Positions 14,094-23,742 of a stretch of DNA of 64,000 nt are shown in pieces; positions within the stretch are counted from its first letter, which is position 1, and the number at the start of each line of letters is the position of its first letter. The position numbers and the translations under genes are program-made. The stretch covers positions 124,001-188,000 of the forward strand of contig NZ_FOCB01000007.1 in NCBI RefSeq assembly GCF_900109995.1, in the 5' to 3' direction. The stretch comes from Pseudomonas sp. ok272 (GTDB lineage Bacteria > Pseudomonadota > Gammaproteobacteria > Pseudomonadales > Pseudomonadaceae). The notes beneath the pieces were generated by a model that had not been told where the DNA came from, did no database searches, and worked only from the letters and a program-made list of their open reading frames with translations.

Positions 14094-15557
14094 TCAGCGG
14101 AATGGCGGCTCGTCGAAGCTGCGCAGCTTGCGCGAGTGCAGCGAGTTGAGTTCGGTGCGCAGCAGGTCCACGGCCTCGATGCCAATTTTCAGGTGCTGGC
14201 TGACGGCACGCTCGTAGAACGCGTTGGCCGAACCCGGCAGCTTGATCTCACTGTGCAACGGCTTGTCGGAGACACACAGCAAGGTGCCGTAGGGCACCCG
14301 CAGCCGGTAGCCCTGGGCGGCGATCGTGCCGCTTTCCATGTCTACCGCCACCGCGCGCGACAGGTTGATCAGCGGCCGTTCCTGGGCCCAGCGCAGCTCC
14401 CAGTTGCGGTCGTCGTAGGTCAGCACGGTGCCGGTGCGCAGGCGTTTCTTCAGTTCTTCGCCCTTCTCGCCCGTGACGTTGGCGGCCGCTTGCTGCAGCG
14501 CCATCTGCACCTCGGCCAGGGCCGGGATTGGAATGTTCGGCGGCACCACCCGGTCGAGAATCCCGTCGCGGCGCATGTAGGCGTGGGCCAACACGTAGTC
14601 GCCGATGGTCTGCGATTGGCGCAGGCCGCCGCAGTGACCGATCATCAGCCAGCAGTGCGGGCGCAAGACCGCCAGGTGATCGGTGATGTTCTTGGCGTTG
14701 GACGGGCCGACGCCAATGTTGACCAGGGTCACGCCGTGGCCGTCGGAGGCCAGCAAGTGGTAGGCCGGCATCTGGTAACGGTGCCAGACCACGCCCGCGG
14801 CAATGGCCGACGCTTCGCCGTGATCCATGCTCTTTTCGATGATCACGTTGCCCGGCAACACCATGCGCACAAAGCGGGGGTCGTTGCGCAACCGCTCCAG
14901 GCCATGGACGATGAACTGGTCGACATAGCGGTGGTAGTTGGTCAGCAGGATCCACGGCTGCACATGGCGCCAGTCGCTGCCGGTGTAATGCACCAGGCGC
15001 CGCAGGGAGAAGTCCACCCGGGCCGCATCGAACAGCGCCAGGGGCAGCGGATCGGTGTTTTCCCAATCGTAGAGGCCGTCGGCAATGCCATCGGTGGCCG
15101 CCGACAGGTCGGTGCTGGGGAACACCCGCGCCAGCACTGCGGCAGTCACGCCGGAACCGGCCAACTCATCGCCCTGCTCGACCACGTAGGGGTACGGGAT
15201 GTTCTGCTCGCTGACGCCCACTTCCACCGTCACGGTGAAGTCGTGCATCAGCGGCACCAGTTGCTCCAGCAAGTATTTACGGAAGGCGGCGGGATGGGTG
15301 ACGGTGACGCTGTAGGTGCCCGGCAACTGCACCTTGGCGTAAGCCCGAGTGGTTTGTGGGACTTCGCCCTGGCACAGGTAAGTCAGGCGCAATTGCGGGT
15401 AGCGAAACATGGCGCGCTGTTCGGCATCGGGCTCGACACGGTCCTTCAGGTAGCGCTTGAGCGCCTGGCTCAAGGCCGTGGTGGCTCGCTCGTGCAGAGC
15501 GGCAAGCCGGTCCACGGCTTGTTCAGCGGTTTGAACGACAACAAAGGCTTCGGTCAC
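14094..15557 (-). CDS. amn: AMP nucleosidase
   Basis: A 487-residue enzyme that hydrolyses AMP to adenine and ribose 5-phosphate in purine salvage and adenylate balance. It has the AMP-nucleosidase N-terminal domain and a nucleoside-phosphorylase-like C-terminal domain (LVNIGVGPSNAKN, AVDMESGTIAAQGYRL). I prefer the GTG at 15557 because AGGAAG lies 6 bases upstream and the N-terminus then aligns with E. coli Amn. An ATG at 15593 would add 12 residues with a poorer ribosome-binding site. The neighbours are unrelated. Confidence 0.93.
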   Translation of the reverse strand: MTEAFVVVQTAEQAVDRLAALHERATTALSQALKRYLKDRVEPDAEQRAMFRYPQLRLTYLCQGEVPQTTRAYAKVQLPGTYSVTVTHPAAFRKYLLEQLVPLMHDFTVTVEVGVSEQNIPYPYVVEQGDELAGSGVTAAVLARVFPSTDLSAATDGIADGLYDWENTDPLPLALFDAARVDFSLRRLVHYTGSDWRHVQPWILLTNYHRYVDQFIVHGLERLRNDPRFVRMVLPGNVIIEKSMDHGEASAIAAGVVWHRYQMPAYHLLASDGHGVTLVNIGVGPSNAKNITDHLAVLRPHCWLMIGHCGGLRQSQTIGDYVLAHAYMRRDGILDRVVPPNIPIPALAEVQMALQQAAANVTGEKGEELKKRLRTGTVLTYDDRNWELRWAQERPLINLSRAVAVDMESGTIAAQGYRLRVPYGTLLCVSDKPLHSEIKLPGSANAFYERAVSQHLKIGIEAVDLLRTELNSLHSRKLRSFDEPPFR

Positions 15558-15668
15558 GATCAGCTTCCTGTGTTCTGGCTTGCAGGCGTTCATCTTGCCT
15601 GCATCGTTGCGTCACGGGAACCGTCGTGTGTGAGCCATGCGTCAATCCATGAGCCACCCATGCCACCT

Positions 15669-15755
15669 GTGGGAGCGGGCTTGCTCGCGAAGGCGGTGTG
15701 TCAGTCACCTGTCGATCAACTGACAGATTGCCTTCGCGAGCAAGCCCGCTCCCAC
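15669..15755. repeat. REPIN
   Basis: The complementary arms GTGGGAGCGGGCTTGCTCGC (from 15669) and their complement (to 15755) surround a short spacer between amn and the acyl-CoA dehydrogenase gene. Confidence 0.88.
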
Positions 15756-15786
15756 AAGGGGTGTTGTGGTGTTCGCTGATCCGTGG

Positions 15787-17439
15787 TCAAAAACCCTGCG
15801 GGGTCGAACGGGCGACGATGGCTTGCACCTCGACGCCTCGCGGCAAGGTGCCATACGCCCGGCCCGACGCATCCCCCAAGCGACTGGCAATAAACCCGTC
15901 ACTCACCGCCGCATTCCCCGCCTCCAGCAGCAACTTGGCCTGCAACCCCAGGGCAATGTCCTCGGTCAGTTGCCGGGCGCGGTACTGGATGTCGCCGGTG
16001 TCCTTGAACGCGGCGTGCAACTGGCGGATGTGGGCGGCCAGGCGCTTGTCGCCATGACCGTCGCCCAACTCATCGAACAACGCATCCAGCACGCCCGGCT
16101 CTTTGGACAAGGCACGCAGCACATCCAGGCACTGCACGTTGCCGGAGCCTTCCCACGTCGAATTCACCGGGGCCTCGCGGTACAGACGCGGCAGGATGCT
16201 GTCCTCGACGTAACCGGCGCCGCCCATGCATTCGGCGGCTTCATTGATCATGGCCGGGGCGCGCTTGCAGATCCAATACTTGCCCACTGCCGTGACCAGG
16301 CGGGCGAACTTGTCTTCCTGGGCATCCGCCAGATGGTCCAGCGCCCGGCCCATGCGCAGGCTCAGGGCCAGGGCGGCTTCGCTTTCCAGGGCCAGGTCGG
16401 CCAGGACGTTTTGCATCAGCGGCTGCTCACTGAGCAGCTTGCCGCTCACCCGGCGGTGCGCGCAGTGATGGCTGGCCTGGGTCAGCGCCTGGCGCATCAA
16501 GGCACTGGAGCCGACCATGCAATCAAAACGGGTCATGGCCACCATCTCGATGATGGTCGGCACACCGCGCCCCTCCTCGCCAATCATCCAGGCCAGCGCC
16601 CCACGGAACTCGACTTCGCTGGAGGCATTGGAGCTGTTGCCCAGCTTGTTTTTAAGGCGTTGGATATAGAACTGGTTACGCGTGTCATCCGGACGATGGC
16701 GCGGCAGCAGGAAACAGGTCAGGCCTTTGTCGGTTTGCGCCAGGGTCAGGAACGCATCACACATCGGCGCCGAGCAGAACCACTTGTGGCCGACCAGCTC
16801 ATAGGCCTGCCCCGGGCCGGCGGCGCCCACGGGATAGGCCTTGGTGGTGTTGGCCCGCACGTCGGTGCCGCCCTGTTTCTCGGTCATCGCCATACCAATC
16901 GTGACCCCCGCCTTGTGGGCCATGCCGACATTGCGTGGGTCGTATTCGGTGGCGAGGATTTTCGGCAGCCACCGCTTGGCGATGTCCGGTTGCAGGCGTA
17001 AGGCCGGGACACTGGCGAAGGTCATGGTCAGCGGGCAGCCACTGCCGGCTTCGGCCTGACTGTGCAGGTAGCTCATGGCGGCGCGGGCGACATGGGCGCC
17101 GGGTTGCGGATCGGTCCAGGGCAAGGAGGTCAGGCCGTGCTCGATCGCGGTGCGCATCAGCTCATGGTAGGCGGGGTGAAACTCCACCAGGTCGAGGCGA
17201 TGACCGTAGCGGTCATGGCTGGAGAATACCGGTTTGTTCTGGTTGGCCAGGAACCCCGCCGCCATCAGCGGCCCACCCGCCAGCGCGCCATAGGCGTCAA
17301 TCCGCGCGTCCGCCCAACCGGCCCCGAACGCCCGCGACCATGCCTGCAGCGGCAGGTCGATGCGGTACAGGTTGGTGCCGTCCAGCGACGGCGGCTGATT
17401 GGTGACTTCGTGGGTTTCGGCGAACTGATGCAGGTTCAT
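15787..17439 (-). CDS. AidB-like acyl-CoA dehydrogenase
   Basis: A 550-residue flavoprotein of the acyl-CoA dehydrogenase superfamily. It has the AidB-type N-terminal extension (FAETHEVTNQPPSL), MAMTEKQGGTDVRANTT in the middle domain, and a C-terminal domain with ECMGGAGYVEDS and REAPVNSTWEGSGNV, both typical of AidB. E. coli AidB is induced in the adaptive response to alkylation and binds DNA. Whether this one does so cannot be told. Interestingly a 3-methyladenine glycosylase lies in the same window (52289), but not adjacent. Confidence 0.9.
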   Translation of the reverse strand: MNLHQFAETHEVTNQPPSLDGTNLYRIDLPLQAWSRAFGAGWADARIDAYGALAGGPLMAAGFLANQNKPVFSSHDRYGHRLDLVEFHPAYHELMRTAIEHGLTSLPWTDPQPGAHVARAAMSYLHSQAEAGSGCPLTMTFASVPALRLQPDIAKRWLPKILATEYDPRNVGMAHKAGVTIGMAMTEKQGGTDVRANTTKAYPVGAAGPGQAYELVGHKWFCSAPMCDAFLTLAQTDKGLTCFLLPRHRPDDTRNQFYIQRLKNKLGNSSNASSEVEFRGALAWMIGEEGRGVPTIIEMVAMTRFDCMVGSSALMRQALTQASHHCAHRRVSGKLLSEQPLMQNVLADLALESEAALALSLRMGRALDHLADAQEDKFARLVTAVGKYWICKRAPAMINEAAECMGGAGYVEDSILPRLYREAPVNSTWEGSGNVQCLDVLRALSKEPGVLDALFDELGDGHGDKRLAAHIRQLHAAFKDTGDIQYRARQLTEDIALGLQAKLLLEAGNAAVSDGFIASRLGDASGRAYGTLPRGVEVQAIVARSTPQGF

Positions 17440-17511
17440 GGCGGGCCTCCTTGGGTCAGTTGGACCCTCAGTTAAGCACCGCCTCGATCGGCAAAAAAGT
17501 GGCGTATACGC

Positions 17512-19887
17512 CTAATTGCCGGCGCTTTCGCCTTGCCTATGACAAAGCACCCGGCGATACAGCGCGGCCTGCAGCTCCTCGAACTTCACCGGTTTGCCCA
17601 GGTAGTCGGTCAGTCCTGCCTCCAGGTCAAAGCCCTGGGTCGAGGCCACCGCGACCAGCACCGGCAACTCGGCGTGGCCCGGCAGCGCGCGGATCTGGGC
17701 ACATACCGATACCCCGTCGATGGGCGGCAGCGGGCAATCGAGCAACACCCCGTCAAACACGTCGCGACGCAGGCATTCCAGCGCCGCCGGACCGCTGTCG
17801 ACACTGCGCACCTGATAACCCAGCTTGAGCAACATGCCACGTACCACCAACTGATTGATGCGGTTGTCGTCGACCAGCAGTACCCGGCAATCCTGCGGCA
17901 AGCGCAAGCCCGCAAGCGGCTTGGCCTGGTCCGCGACCGGTTGCTCACTCACCACCTCGAACGCCACGTCCAGCTGAAACCGACTGCCCTGGCCGGGCTC
18001 GGAACGATGGGTCAAGCGCCCATCGATCAGCTCGACCAATTGCCGACAGATCGCCAGCCCGATCCCCAGCCCGCCGTACTCGCGGGTCATCGAGCCGTCG
18101 AGCTGGAAGAAACGCTGGTACATGGTGGCCTCGCCCAGGTCGGTGAAGCCAATGCCGGTGTCGATCACCGCGAAGGACACTAGCTGCCGTCCCGCCTCGC
18201 CCGGCTGGCCGCTGACCCGCAAGGCCAGCCCGCCGACACGGGTGAACTTGATGGCGTTGTCCAGCAGGCACTCCAGGCACTGCGCCAGCTTGTCACTGTC
18301 ACCGTACAGCCGGTCCGGCAGCCCCGCCACGACCTCGACCTTGAACTCCAGCGCCTTGCCTGCGGCGTTGGCGGCGAACTGCTGTTGCAGGGTGTTGACC
18401 ACCGAACGCAGGCTGAACGCTTGCGGGTAGGTCTTGAGCCGGCCGGCCTGCAGTTCAGTGAGGGTCAGGATGCCGTTGACCATGCGCATCATGTCTCGCG
18501 CCGCACCCGCGGCCGTTTGTTGGTACTGCTCGAGTTCCGGGTCAAGCTCGACGGTCTGCATCAACTCCAGGGAACCGATCACGCCGTTCATCGGGGTGCG
18601 CAATTCGTGGGTCAGCGTCGCCAGGAACTCGTCCTTGAGCTGGTTGCTATGGGCCAGTTGCTGGTTCAGCACTTCGAGCTTCTGCCCGGCGTCGAACAGC
18701 GTCTGCGCTTGTTGCTCACGCATAGCATTGATGCGGTCGGCCAGGGCCAGGGACAGCAGCGCCACTTCAATGGCCGAGCCGATCTGACTGGCGTACATGG
18801 TCAGGAACACATTGGGCAAGTAGCCCAGGACCATCAGGGTGTTGACGATGCCGCCGAGCAGGAACGCCGACCAGGCAATGATGAAATACCGCGCCACCCG
18901 CTGCCCACGCCACCAGGCGAAGATCCCGGCGGCAAAGATCACCACGGTGAACACCAGTGCCAGCACGGTCGCCAGGCGCAGGGCCAAGGCATAACTGGTC
19001 ATCAGCGACAGGCCGACGACCAACGCACTGTAGGCAACCAACGCCAACAGCAGCCGATCGAGCCAGCGTGTGTGACTGGCGGTTTGCAGGAAGCTGCGGG
19101 CGAACTGGCTGCCGAACAGCCCGGCACAGCCAATGAAAAAGGGGGTCGAGGCGTTGGTCCACCAGGGATTGTTCGGCCAGAAGTACTGCGCCGCGGCGCC
19201 GTTGACCGACAGTTGGTAGAGACCGAACGAGGCTATATAGAGGATGTAATAGAGATAACTGGTGTCACGCACGCTCAGATAAATGAACAGGTTGTAGACC
19301 AGCATGCCCAGCAGCACACCGTAAATCAGCCCCAGGACATACAGGCGCAACGGCTGGTCTTCCAGGTAGGCGGTACTCGACCACAACGTCACCGGGGCTT
19401 GGATCGAGCCCTCGCTTTGCAGGCGCATATAGAGGGTTTTCTGTTCATTGGCGGCAAAGTCGAGCCCGAACAGGTAGTTGTTCTGACGAATCTCGCGGCT
19501 GGCGAACGGCAAGGCATCGCCGGTGCTGCGGGCCAGTTGATAGGCGCCGCTGCTGTCCGGCTGGTACAGATCAACGTGGTCGAGGGGCGGATAGGCCAGT
19601 TCCAACAACCAGGTGCGCTGGGCGGCCGGGTTGTAGGGGCGATAGCGCAGGTCGATTTTCAACCAGAACACCGAACGGGAGTAACCGGCATTCAGCGTGG
19701 CTTTGTCGTGGGCTTTGAAGTGGCCGGCAGCGGCTTGCGCCAGGACATCGGCGATGGTCGCAGTGCCTGCGACGTCCTCGTAGACCTGCAGACTGCGCCC
19801 CAAAGGAAGGCTTTGGGTGAACTCATCAAAATCGGCCGCGCTCGCCAATAGGGGCAAGCACAATAGCAACATCAGCAAATAGCGCAT
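17512..19887 (-). CDS. ladS: LadS-type hybrid sensor kinase (7TMR-DISM, HisKA, HATPase, REC)
   Basis: A 791-residue hybrid kinase. A signal peptide (1-18) precedes a periplasmic DISMED2 sensor (about 30-165), a seven-helix 7TMR-DISM module (about 175-385), a HisKA domain with phospho-acceptor His427 in THELRTP, a HATPase domain (LLDNAIKF, DTGIGF, GGLGIGLAI) and a C-terminal receiver with Asp717 in LLDCPLPP. The domain order, length and position beside thiD-thiE-hemL match P. aeruginosa LadS (PA3974). LadS feeds the GacS/GacA-Rsm switch and, in P. aeruginosa, responds to calcium. The start at 19887 is preferred to the longer frame because it begins the signal peptide. Confidence 0.88.
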   Translation of the reverse strand: MRYLLMLLLCLPLLASAADFDEFTQSLPLGRSLQVYEDVAGTATIADVLAQAAAGHFKAHDKATLNAGYSRSVFWLKIDLRYRPYNPAAQRTWLLELAYPPLDHVDLYQPDSSGAYQLARSTGDALPFASREIRQNNYLFGLDFAANEQKTLYMRLQSEGSIQAPVTLWSSTAYLEDQPLRLYVLGLIYGVLLGMLVYNLFIYLSVRDTSYLYYILYIASFGLYQLSVNGAAAQYFWPNNPWWTNASTPFFIGCAGLFGSQFARSFLQTASHTRWLDRLLLALVAYSALVVGLSLMTSYALALRLATVLALVFTVVIFAAGIFAWWRGQRVARYFIIAWSAFLLGGIVNTLMVLGYLPNVFLTMYASQIGSAIEVALLSLALADRINAMREQQAQTLFDAGQKLEVLNQQLAHSNQLKDEFLATLTHELRTPMNGVIGSLELMQTVELDPELEQYQQTAAGAARDMMRMVNGILTLTELQAGRLKTYPQAFSLRSVVNTLQQQFAANAAGKALEFKVEVVAGLPDRLYGDSDKLAQCLECLLDNAIKFTRVGGLALRVSGQPGEAGRQLVSFAVIDTGIGFTDLGEATMYQRFFQLDGSMTREYGGLGIGLAICRQLVELIDGRLTHRSEPGQGSRFQLDVAFEVVSEQPVADQAKPLAGLRLPQDCRVLLVDDNRINQLVVRGMLLKLGYQVRSVDSGPAALECLRRDVFDGVLLDCPLPPIDGVSVCAQIRALPGHAELPVLVAVASTQGFDLEAGLTDYLGKPVKFEELQAALYRRVLCHRQGESAGN

Positions 19888-20222
19888 AAAGCCCCAGCGT
19901 GGCCTGTCCGGTTGTGTCAGGAAGCCCCCATTCCTTTTGAGCAGACGTAAAACCGGCATTACCTGTTATTAATTTGGATCCACTCTAGCATAGCCGTTGC
20001 TGGCCATTGAACACCACTGAGAATATTAGTTAAAAGGCTCTAGAACGGTACTTTCAGAACATTCAAAACGAACAATAGCGGTGAATCCGGGCAGATTCTG
20101 CCCCGCCTCCCCCGGCATCCCCCTCATCGCGGAACGCTCCGCGCCTGGGCAGCGGCGGCAAGGACGGAGTCATGACCGGGTGGCGCACCGAATAAATCTG
20201 TTTGGTGGTAAGCTCGCGCACC
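19888..20222. other. Divergent ladS/thiD intergenic region
   Basis: This 335-bp stretch holds the promoters of both flanking genes. I see no gene, no REP and no TPP-riboswitch signature. The one notable element is GGGCAGATTCTGCCC (20089-20103), a 7-bp perfect inverted repeat around one base, which could be an operator. Confidence 0.5.
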
Positions 20223-21020
20223 ATGAATATCTACAGCTCTCGCCCCGTTGTCCTCTGTCTCTCCGGCCATGATCCAAGTGGTGGTGCCGGCTTGCAGGCA
20301 GATATCGAAGCCCTGCTCGCACAGGGCTGTCATGCGGCCCCGGCCGTCACCGCCTTGACTGTGCAAGACACGGTCAACGTCAGTGATTTCCGCGTCCTCG
20401 ACCGTGAGTGGGTGTTGGCTCAAGCCAATGCCGTGCTCAACGACTCGCAGGTTGCAGCGGTCAAGCTGGGCATGCTCGGCTCACTGGAAATGGTCGACAC
20501 CGTGGTCGAACTGCTCAAGGCGCATCCACACCTGCCCGTGGTCTGCGACCCGGTGCTGCGCGCCGGCGGCGGCGGACGTCTGGGCAAGGACGAAGTCGGC
20601 TACGCCATGCGCGAACGCCTGCTGCCATTGGCAATCATCGCCACCCCCAACCTCCCGGAAGCACGCATCCTGGCCGAACTGCCCGACGGCAGCGCCGATG
20701 AGTGCGCAGAAAAACTGCTGCCCTACGTCAAGCACCTGCTGATCACCGGCGGTCACGGCGACGAACACGAAGTCCATAATCGCCTGTACAGCCGTGATGG
20801 CCGCAGTGAAACCTTTACCTGCCAGCGCCTGCCCGGCAGCTACCATGGTTCCGGCTGCACCCTGGCCAGCGCCTTGGCCGGTCGCCTGGCCCAGGGCGAA
20901 CACCTGGCAAGCGCGGTCAAGTCGGCACTCGATTACACCTGGCGCACCCTGCGCGATGCCGAACAGCTGGGCAAAGGCCAGTTCGTTCCGCGCCGCCTGC
21001 CGCTGGATTTCTGCTCGTAA
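20223..21020 (+). CDS. thiD: Hydroxymethylpyrimidine/phosphomethylpyrimidine kinase
   Basis: A 265-residue ribokinase-fold enzyme that phosphorylates HMP and then HMP-P in thiamine synthesis. It shows LSGHDPSGGAGLQADIE at the N-terminus, the substrate loop VCDPVLRAGGGGRLGKDE and the GSGCTLASALAG anion-hole motif with the catalytic base near the C-terminus. The start at 20223 (MNIYSSRP) is preferred to a GTG 7 codons upstream. thiE follows 18 bp downstream, so the pair is an operon. Confidence 0.93.
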   Translation: MNIYSSRPVVLCLSGHDPSGGAGLQADIEALLAQGCHAAPAVTALTVQDTVNVSDFRVLDREWVLAQANAVLNDSQVAAVKLGMLGSLEMVDTVVELLKAHPHLPVVCDPVLRAGGGGRLGKDEVGYAMRERLLPLAIIATPNLPEARILAELPDGSADECAEKLLPYVKHLLITGGHGDEHEVHNRLYSRDGRSETFTCQRLPGSYHGSGCTLASALAGRLAQGEHLASAVKSALDYTWRTLRDAEQLGKGQFVPRRLPLDFCS

Positions 21021-21038
21021 CGCCATGAGGCCTGCCCG

Positions 21039-21662
21039 ATGAAATTACGTGGCCTATACGCCATCACCGACAGCGCGTTACTGGACGGCAAACTCCTGTC
21101 GTACGTGGAGGCCGCGCTGGACGGCGGTGTCACGTTGCTGCAATACCGCGACAAAAGCACCGATGAGGCCAAGCGCCTGCGTGAGGCACAAGCCTTGCGT
21201 GAGTTGTGCGAGCGCTACCAGACCCAACTGATCATCAACGACGACGCCGAACTGGCCGCGCGCCTGGGCGTCGGCGTGCACCTGGGGCAAACCGACGGCC
21301 CGCTGACCCCGGCGCGCTCACTGCTCGGGGCCACAGCGATCATCGGCTCGACCTGCCATGCGCAACTGGCGCTGGCCGAACAGGCCGCCCGTGAAGGCGC
21401 CAGCTATGTCGCCTTCGGTCGCTTCTTCAATTCCACCACCAAGCCTGGCCCCCCCACTTGCAGCCTCGCCCTGCTCGACCAGGCCCGCAGCACGCTGGCG
21501 CTGCCAATCTGCGCGATTGGCGGCATCACCCTGGACAACGCCGCGCCCCTGGTGGCCCACGGGGTGGATCTGCTGGCGGTGGTTCACGGCTTGTTTGGTG
21601 CCGACAGCCCACAAGCGGTGACCCGTCGCGCCCGCGCCTTCAACGATTTGTTCAAATCCTGA
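21039..21662 (+). CDS. thiE: Thiamine-phosphate synthase
   Basis: A 207-residue TIM-barrel enzyme joining HMP-PP and thiazole phosphate to thiamine phosphate. The motifs [46 protein letters not shown] and IGGITLDN are typical of the family. It is cotranscribed with thiD; hemL starts 17 bp downstream, so hemL may be in the same transcript. Confidence 0.95.
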   Translation: MKLRGLYAITDSALLDGKLLSYVEAALDGGVTLLQYRDKSTDEAKRLREAQALRELCERYQTQLIINDDAELAARLGVGVHLGQTDGPLTPARSLLGATAIIGSTCHAQLALAEQAAREGASYVAFGRFFNSTTKPGPPTCSLALLDQARSTLALPICAIGGITLDNAAPLVAHGVDLLAVVHGLFGADSPQAVTRRARAFNDLFKS

Positions 21663-21679
21663 TGTTTGAGAGCCCAATC

Positions 21680-22963
21680 ATGTCTCGTTCCGAAACCCTG
21701 TTTGCCAATGCCCAGAAACACATCCCCGGCGGTGTGAACTCGCCCGTTCGTGCGTTCAAGAGCGTGGGGGGCACCCCGCTGTTCTTCAAGCACGCCGAAG
21801 GCGCCTACGTCACCGACGAAGACGACAAGCGTTATGTCGACTACGTCGGTTCGTGGGGGCCGATGATCCTCGGCCACAGCCACCCGGATGTGCTGGACGC
21901 GGTGCGCAAGCAGCTGGAGCACGGCCTGTCCTACGGCGCGCCGACGGCGATGGAAACCGAGATGGCCGACCTGGTCTGCTCGATCGTGCCATCGATGGAA
22001 ATGGTGCGCATGGTCAGCTCCGGCACCGAAGCCACCATGAGCGCCATTCGCCTGGCCCGCGGCTTCACCGGCCGTGACAGCATCATCAAGTTCGAAGGCT
22101 GCTACCACGGCCACTCCGACAGCCTGCTGGTCAAGGCCGGCTCTGGCCTGCTGACCCAGGGCGTACCCAGCTCGGCCGGCGTCCCCGCAGACTTTGCCAA
22201 ACACACCCTGACCCTGCCGTTCAACGACATCGATGCGGTTGAAAAGATGCTCGGCGAAGTCGGCCAGCAAGTGGCGTGCATCATTGTCGAGCCGGTGGCC
22301 GGCAACATGAACTGCGTACCGCCGGCGCCAGGCTTCCTCGAAGGCCTGCGCCGCCTGTGCGACCAACATGGCGTGGTGCTGATTTTCGACGAAGTGATGA
22401 CCGGGTTCCGCGTGGCCCTCGGCGGCGCCCAGGCGCACTACGGCGTGAGGCCGGACCTGAGCACCTTCGGCAAAATCATCGGCGGCGGCATGCCGGTTGG
22501 CTGCTTCGGCGGCAAGCGCGACATCATGTCGTGCATCGCGCCGCTGGGCCCGGTGTACCAGGCGGGCACCCTGTCGGGTAACCCACTGGCGATGGCCGCT
22601 GGCCTGACTACCCTGCGCCTGATCAGCCGCCCGGGTTTCCACGCCGAGCTCAGCGACTACACCCGCCGCCTGCTCGACGGCCTGCAACAACGTGCCGACG
22701 CTGCCGGCATCCCATTCGTGACCACCCAGGCGGGCGGCATGTTTGGCCTGTACTTCAGCGGTGCCGACGACATCGTCACGTTCGACGACGTCATGGCCAG
22801 CGATGCCAACCTGTTCAAGCGCTTCTTCCACCTGATGCTCGAAGGTGGCGTGTACCTGGCGCCAAGTGCCTTTGAAGCCGGCTTCACCTCCATCGCCCAT
22901 GGCGAAGCGGAGTTGAAACTGACCCTGGACGCCGCCGAACGCGCATTCGCTGCCCTGAAATAA
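21680..22963 (+). CDS. hemL: Glutamate-1-semialdehyde 2,1-aminomutase
   Basis: A 427-residue PLP enzyme that makes 5-aminolevulinate in the C5 heme pathway. The PLP lysine is K265 in [12 protein letters not shown]. Other family motifs are [25 protein letters not shown] and EPVAGNMNC. The ATG at 21680 gives the family length; the open frame extends far upstream but only as a shadow of thiE. thiD-thiE-hemL is a conserved Pseudomonas arrangement. Confidence 0.96.
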   Translation: MSRSETLFANAQKHIPGGVNSPVRAFKSVGGTPLFFKHAEGAYVTDEDDKRYVDYVGSWGPMILGHSHPDVLDAVRKQLEHGLSYGAPTAMETEMADLVCSIVPSMEMVRMVSSGTEATMSAIRLARGFTGRDSIIKFEGCYHGHSDSLLVKAGSGLLTQGVPSSAGVPADFAKHTLTLPFNDIDAVEKMLGEVGQQVACIIVEPVAGNMNCVPPAPGFLEGLRRLCDQHGVVLIFDEVMTGFRVALGGAQAHYGVRPDLSTFGKIIGGGMPVGCFGGKRDIMSCIAPLGPVYQAGTLSGNPLAMAAGLTTLRLISRPGFHAELSDYTRRLLDGLQQRADAAGIPFVTTQAGGMFGLYFSGADDIVTFDDVMASDANLFKRFFHLMLEGGVYLAPSAFEAGFTSIAHGEAELKLTLDAAERAFAALK

Positions 22964-22972
22964 GTCGTCCAC

Positions 22973-23000
22973 GCTGACGTCGACGATTGTTGACGTCAGC
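22973..23000 (+). terminator. Hairpin after hemL
   Basis: GCTGACGTC and GACGTCAGC form a perfect 9-bp stem with a 10-base loop 10 bp after the hemL stop. The downstream CTTATCCTA is only weakly T-rich, so termination is plausible but not certain. Confidence 0.45.
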
Positions 23001-23187
23001 CTTATCCTACATAACGACGTATTTTCTGACTCCGGCGCCTTAAATCTCCGTAAAAGCGGTCGATATAGCCTCCACAGGGCAGAAAAACGAGTAAAGACTT
23101 TGTAAGGAAGGTCCTGCTTATTTCATAATGCGCGCTTATTGGATCCCTCGACGGGTCCACGCGCCCTTCAGAGGTAAGTCGATTCTC

Positions 23188-23742
23188 ATGAACCGCACCG
23201 GCCGCACCCTTGCCTTGGGCTGCCTGTTGCTCCTTCAGCCGCTGCTCGTGCATGCACAGGAAGGCGGCAACTCGCTGTTGATTCCGGCAATGGGTCGTTG
23301 CACCCTCAATACCCAGCCTGAAGACCTGAAGGAGGCACTCCAAGCCTGCCAGACTGCGTCGGACGCCGGGGATGCGGAGGCGCAATACGAGTTGGGCGAG
23401 TTCTACTACGAAGGCAAAAGCGCGCCGCGCGATCTCAACCTGGCCCTGAGCTACTTCGAAAAAGCCTCCCTGCAAGGCCACGCCCAGGCGCAATTCAAAC
23501 TCGGCACCATGTTCTTCCACGGCGAAGGCGTGCCGGCCAACAACGTTCAGGCCTACATCGTGCTGAAAATGGCCGCGGTCAACGGCGCCGAAGAAGCCCT
23601 GGACACCGCCGACGAAGTCGCCGAGCACATGCAGCGCGATGAACTGGAAGTCGCTACCCAGGTGCTGGGGCAAATTTTCCGCAAGTACCTGCTGGAGCTG
23701 CAAAGCGCGGATGGGCGTACGCCGTTCTCACCGCTGCCCTAA
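23188..23742 (+). CDS. Exported Sel1/tetratricopeptide-repeat protein
   Basis: A 184-residue protein with a clear signal peptide (MNRTGRTLALGCLLLLQPLLVHA), followed by Sel1-type repeats (GDAEAQYELGEFYYEGKSAPRDLNLALSYF, then GHAQAQFKLGTMFFHGEGVPANNVQAY). Such repeats form helical protein-binding surfaces. It corresponds by position to the PAO1 gene after hemL. The final 15 bp overlap the 3' end of the convergent MATE-like gene, at the edge of an accessory island. Confidence 0.82.
   Translation: MNRTGRTLALGCLLLLQPLLVHAQEGGNSLLIPAMGRCTLNTQPEDLKEALQACQTASDAGDAEAQYELGEFYYEGKSAPRDLNLALSYFEKASLQGHAQAQFKLGTMFFHGEGVPANNVQAYIVLKMAAVNGAEEALDTADEVAEHMQRDELEVATQVLGQIFRKYLLELQSADGRTPFSPLP

Noticed and set aside
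19888..20222. TPP riboswitch ahead of thiD
   Set aside because: Neither the conserved CUGAGA core nor the usual stems could be found in the leader.
21458..21679. N-terminal extension of hemL back into thiE
   Set aside because: The extra residues are a frame-shifted read of thiE; GSA aminomutases begin at MSRSETLF.
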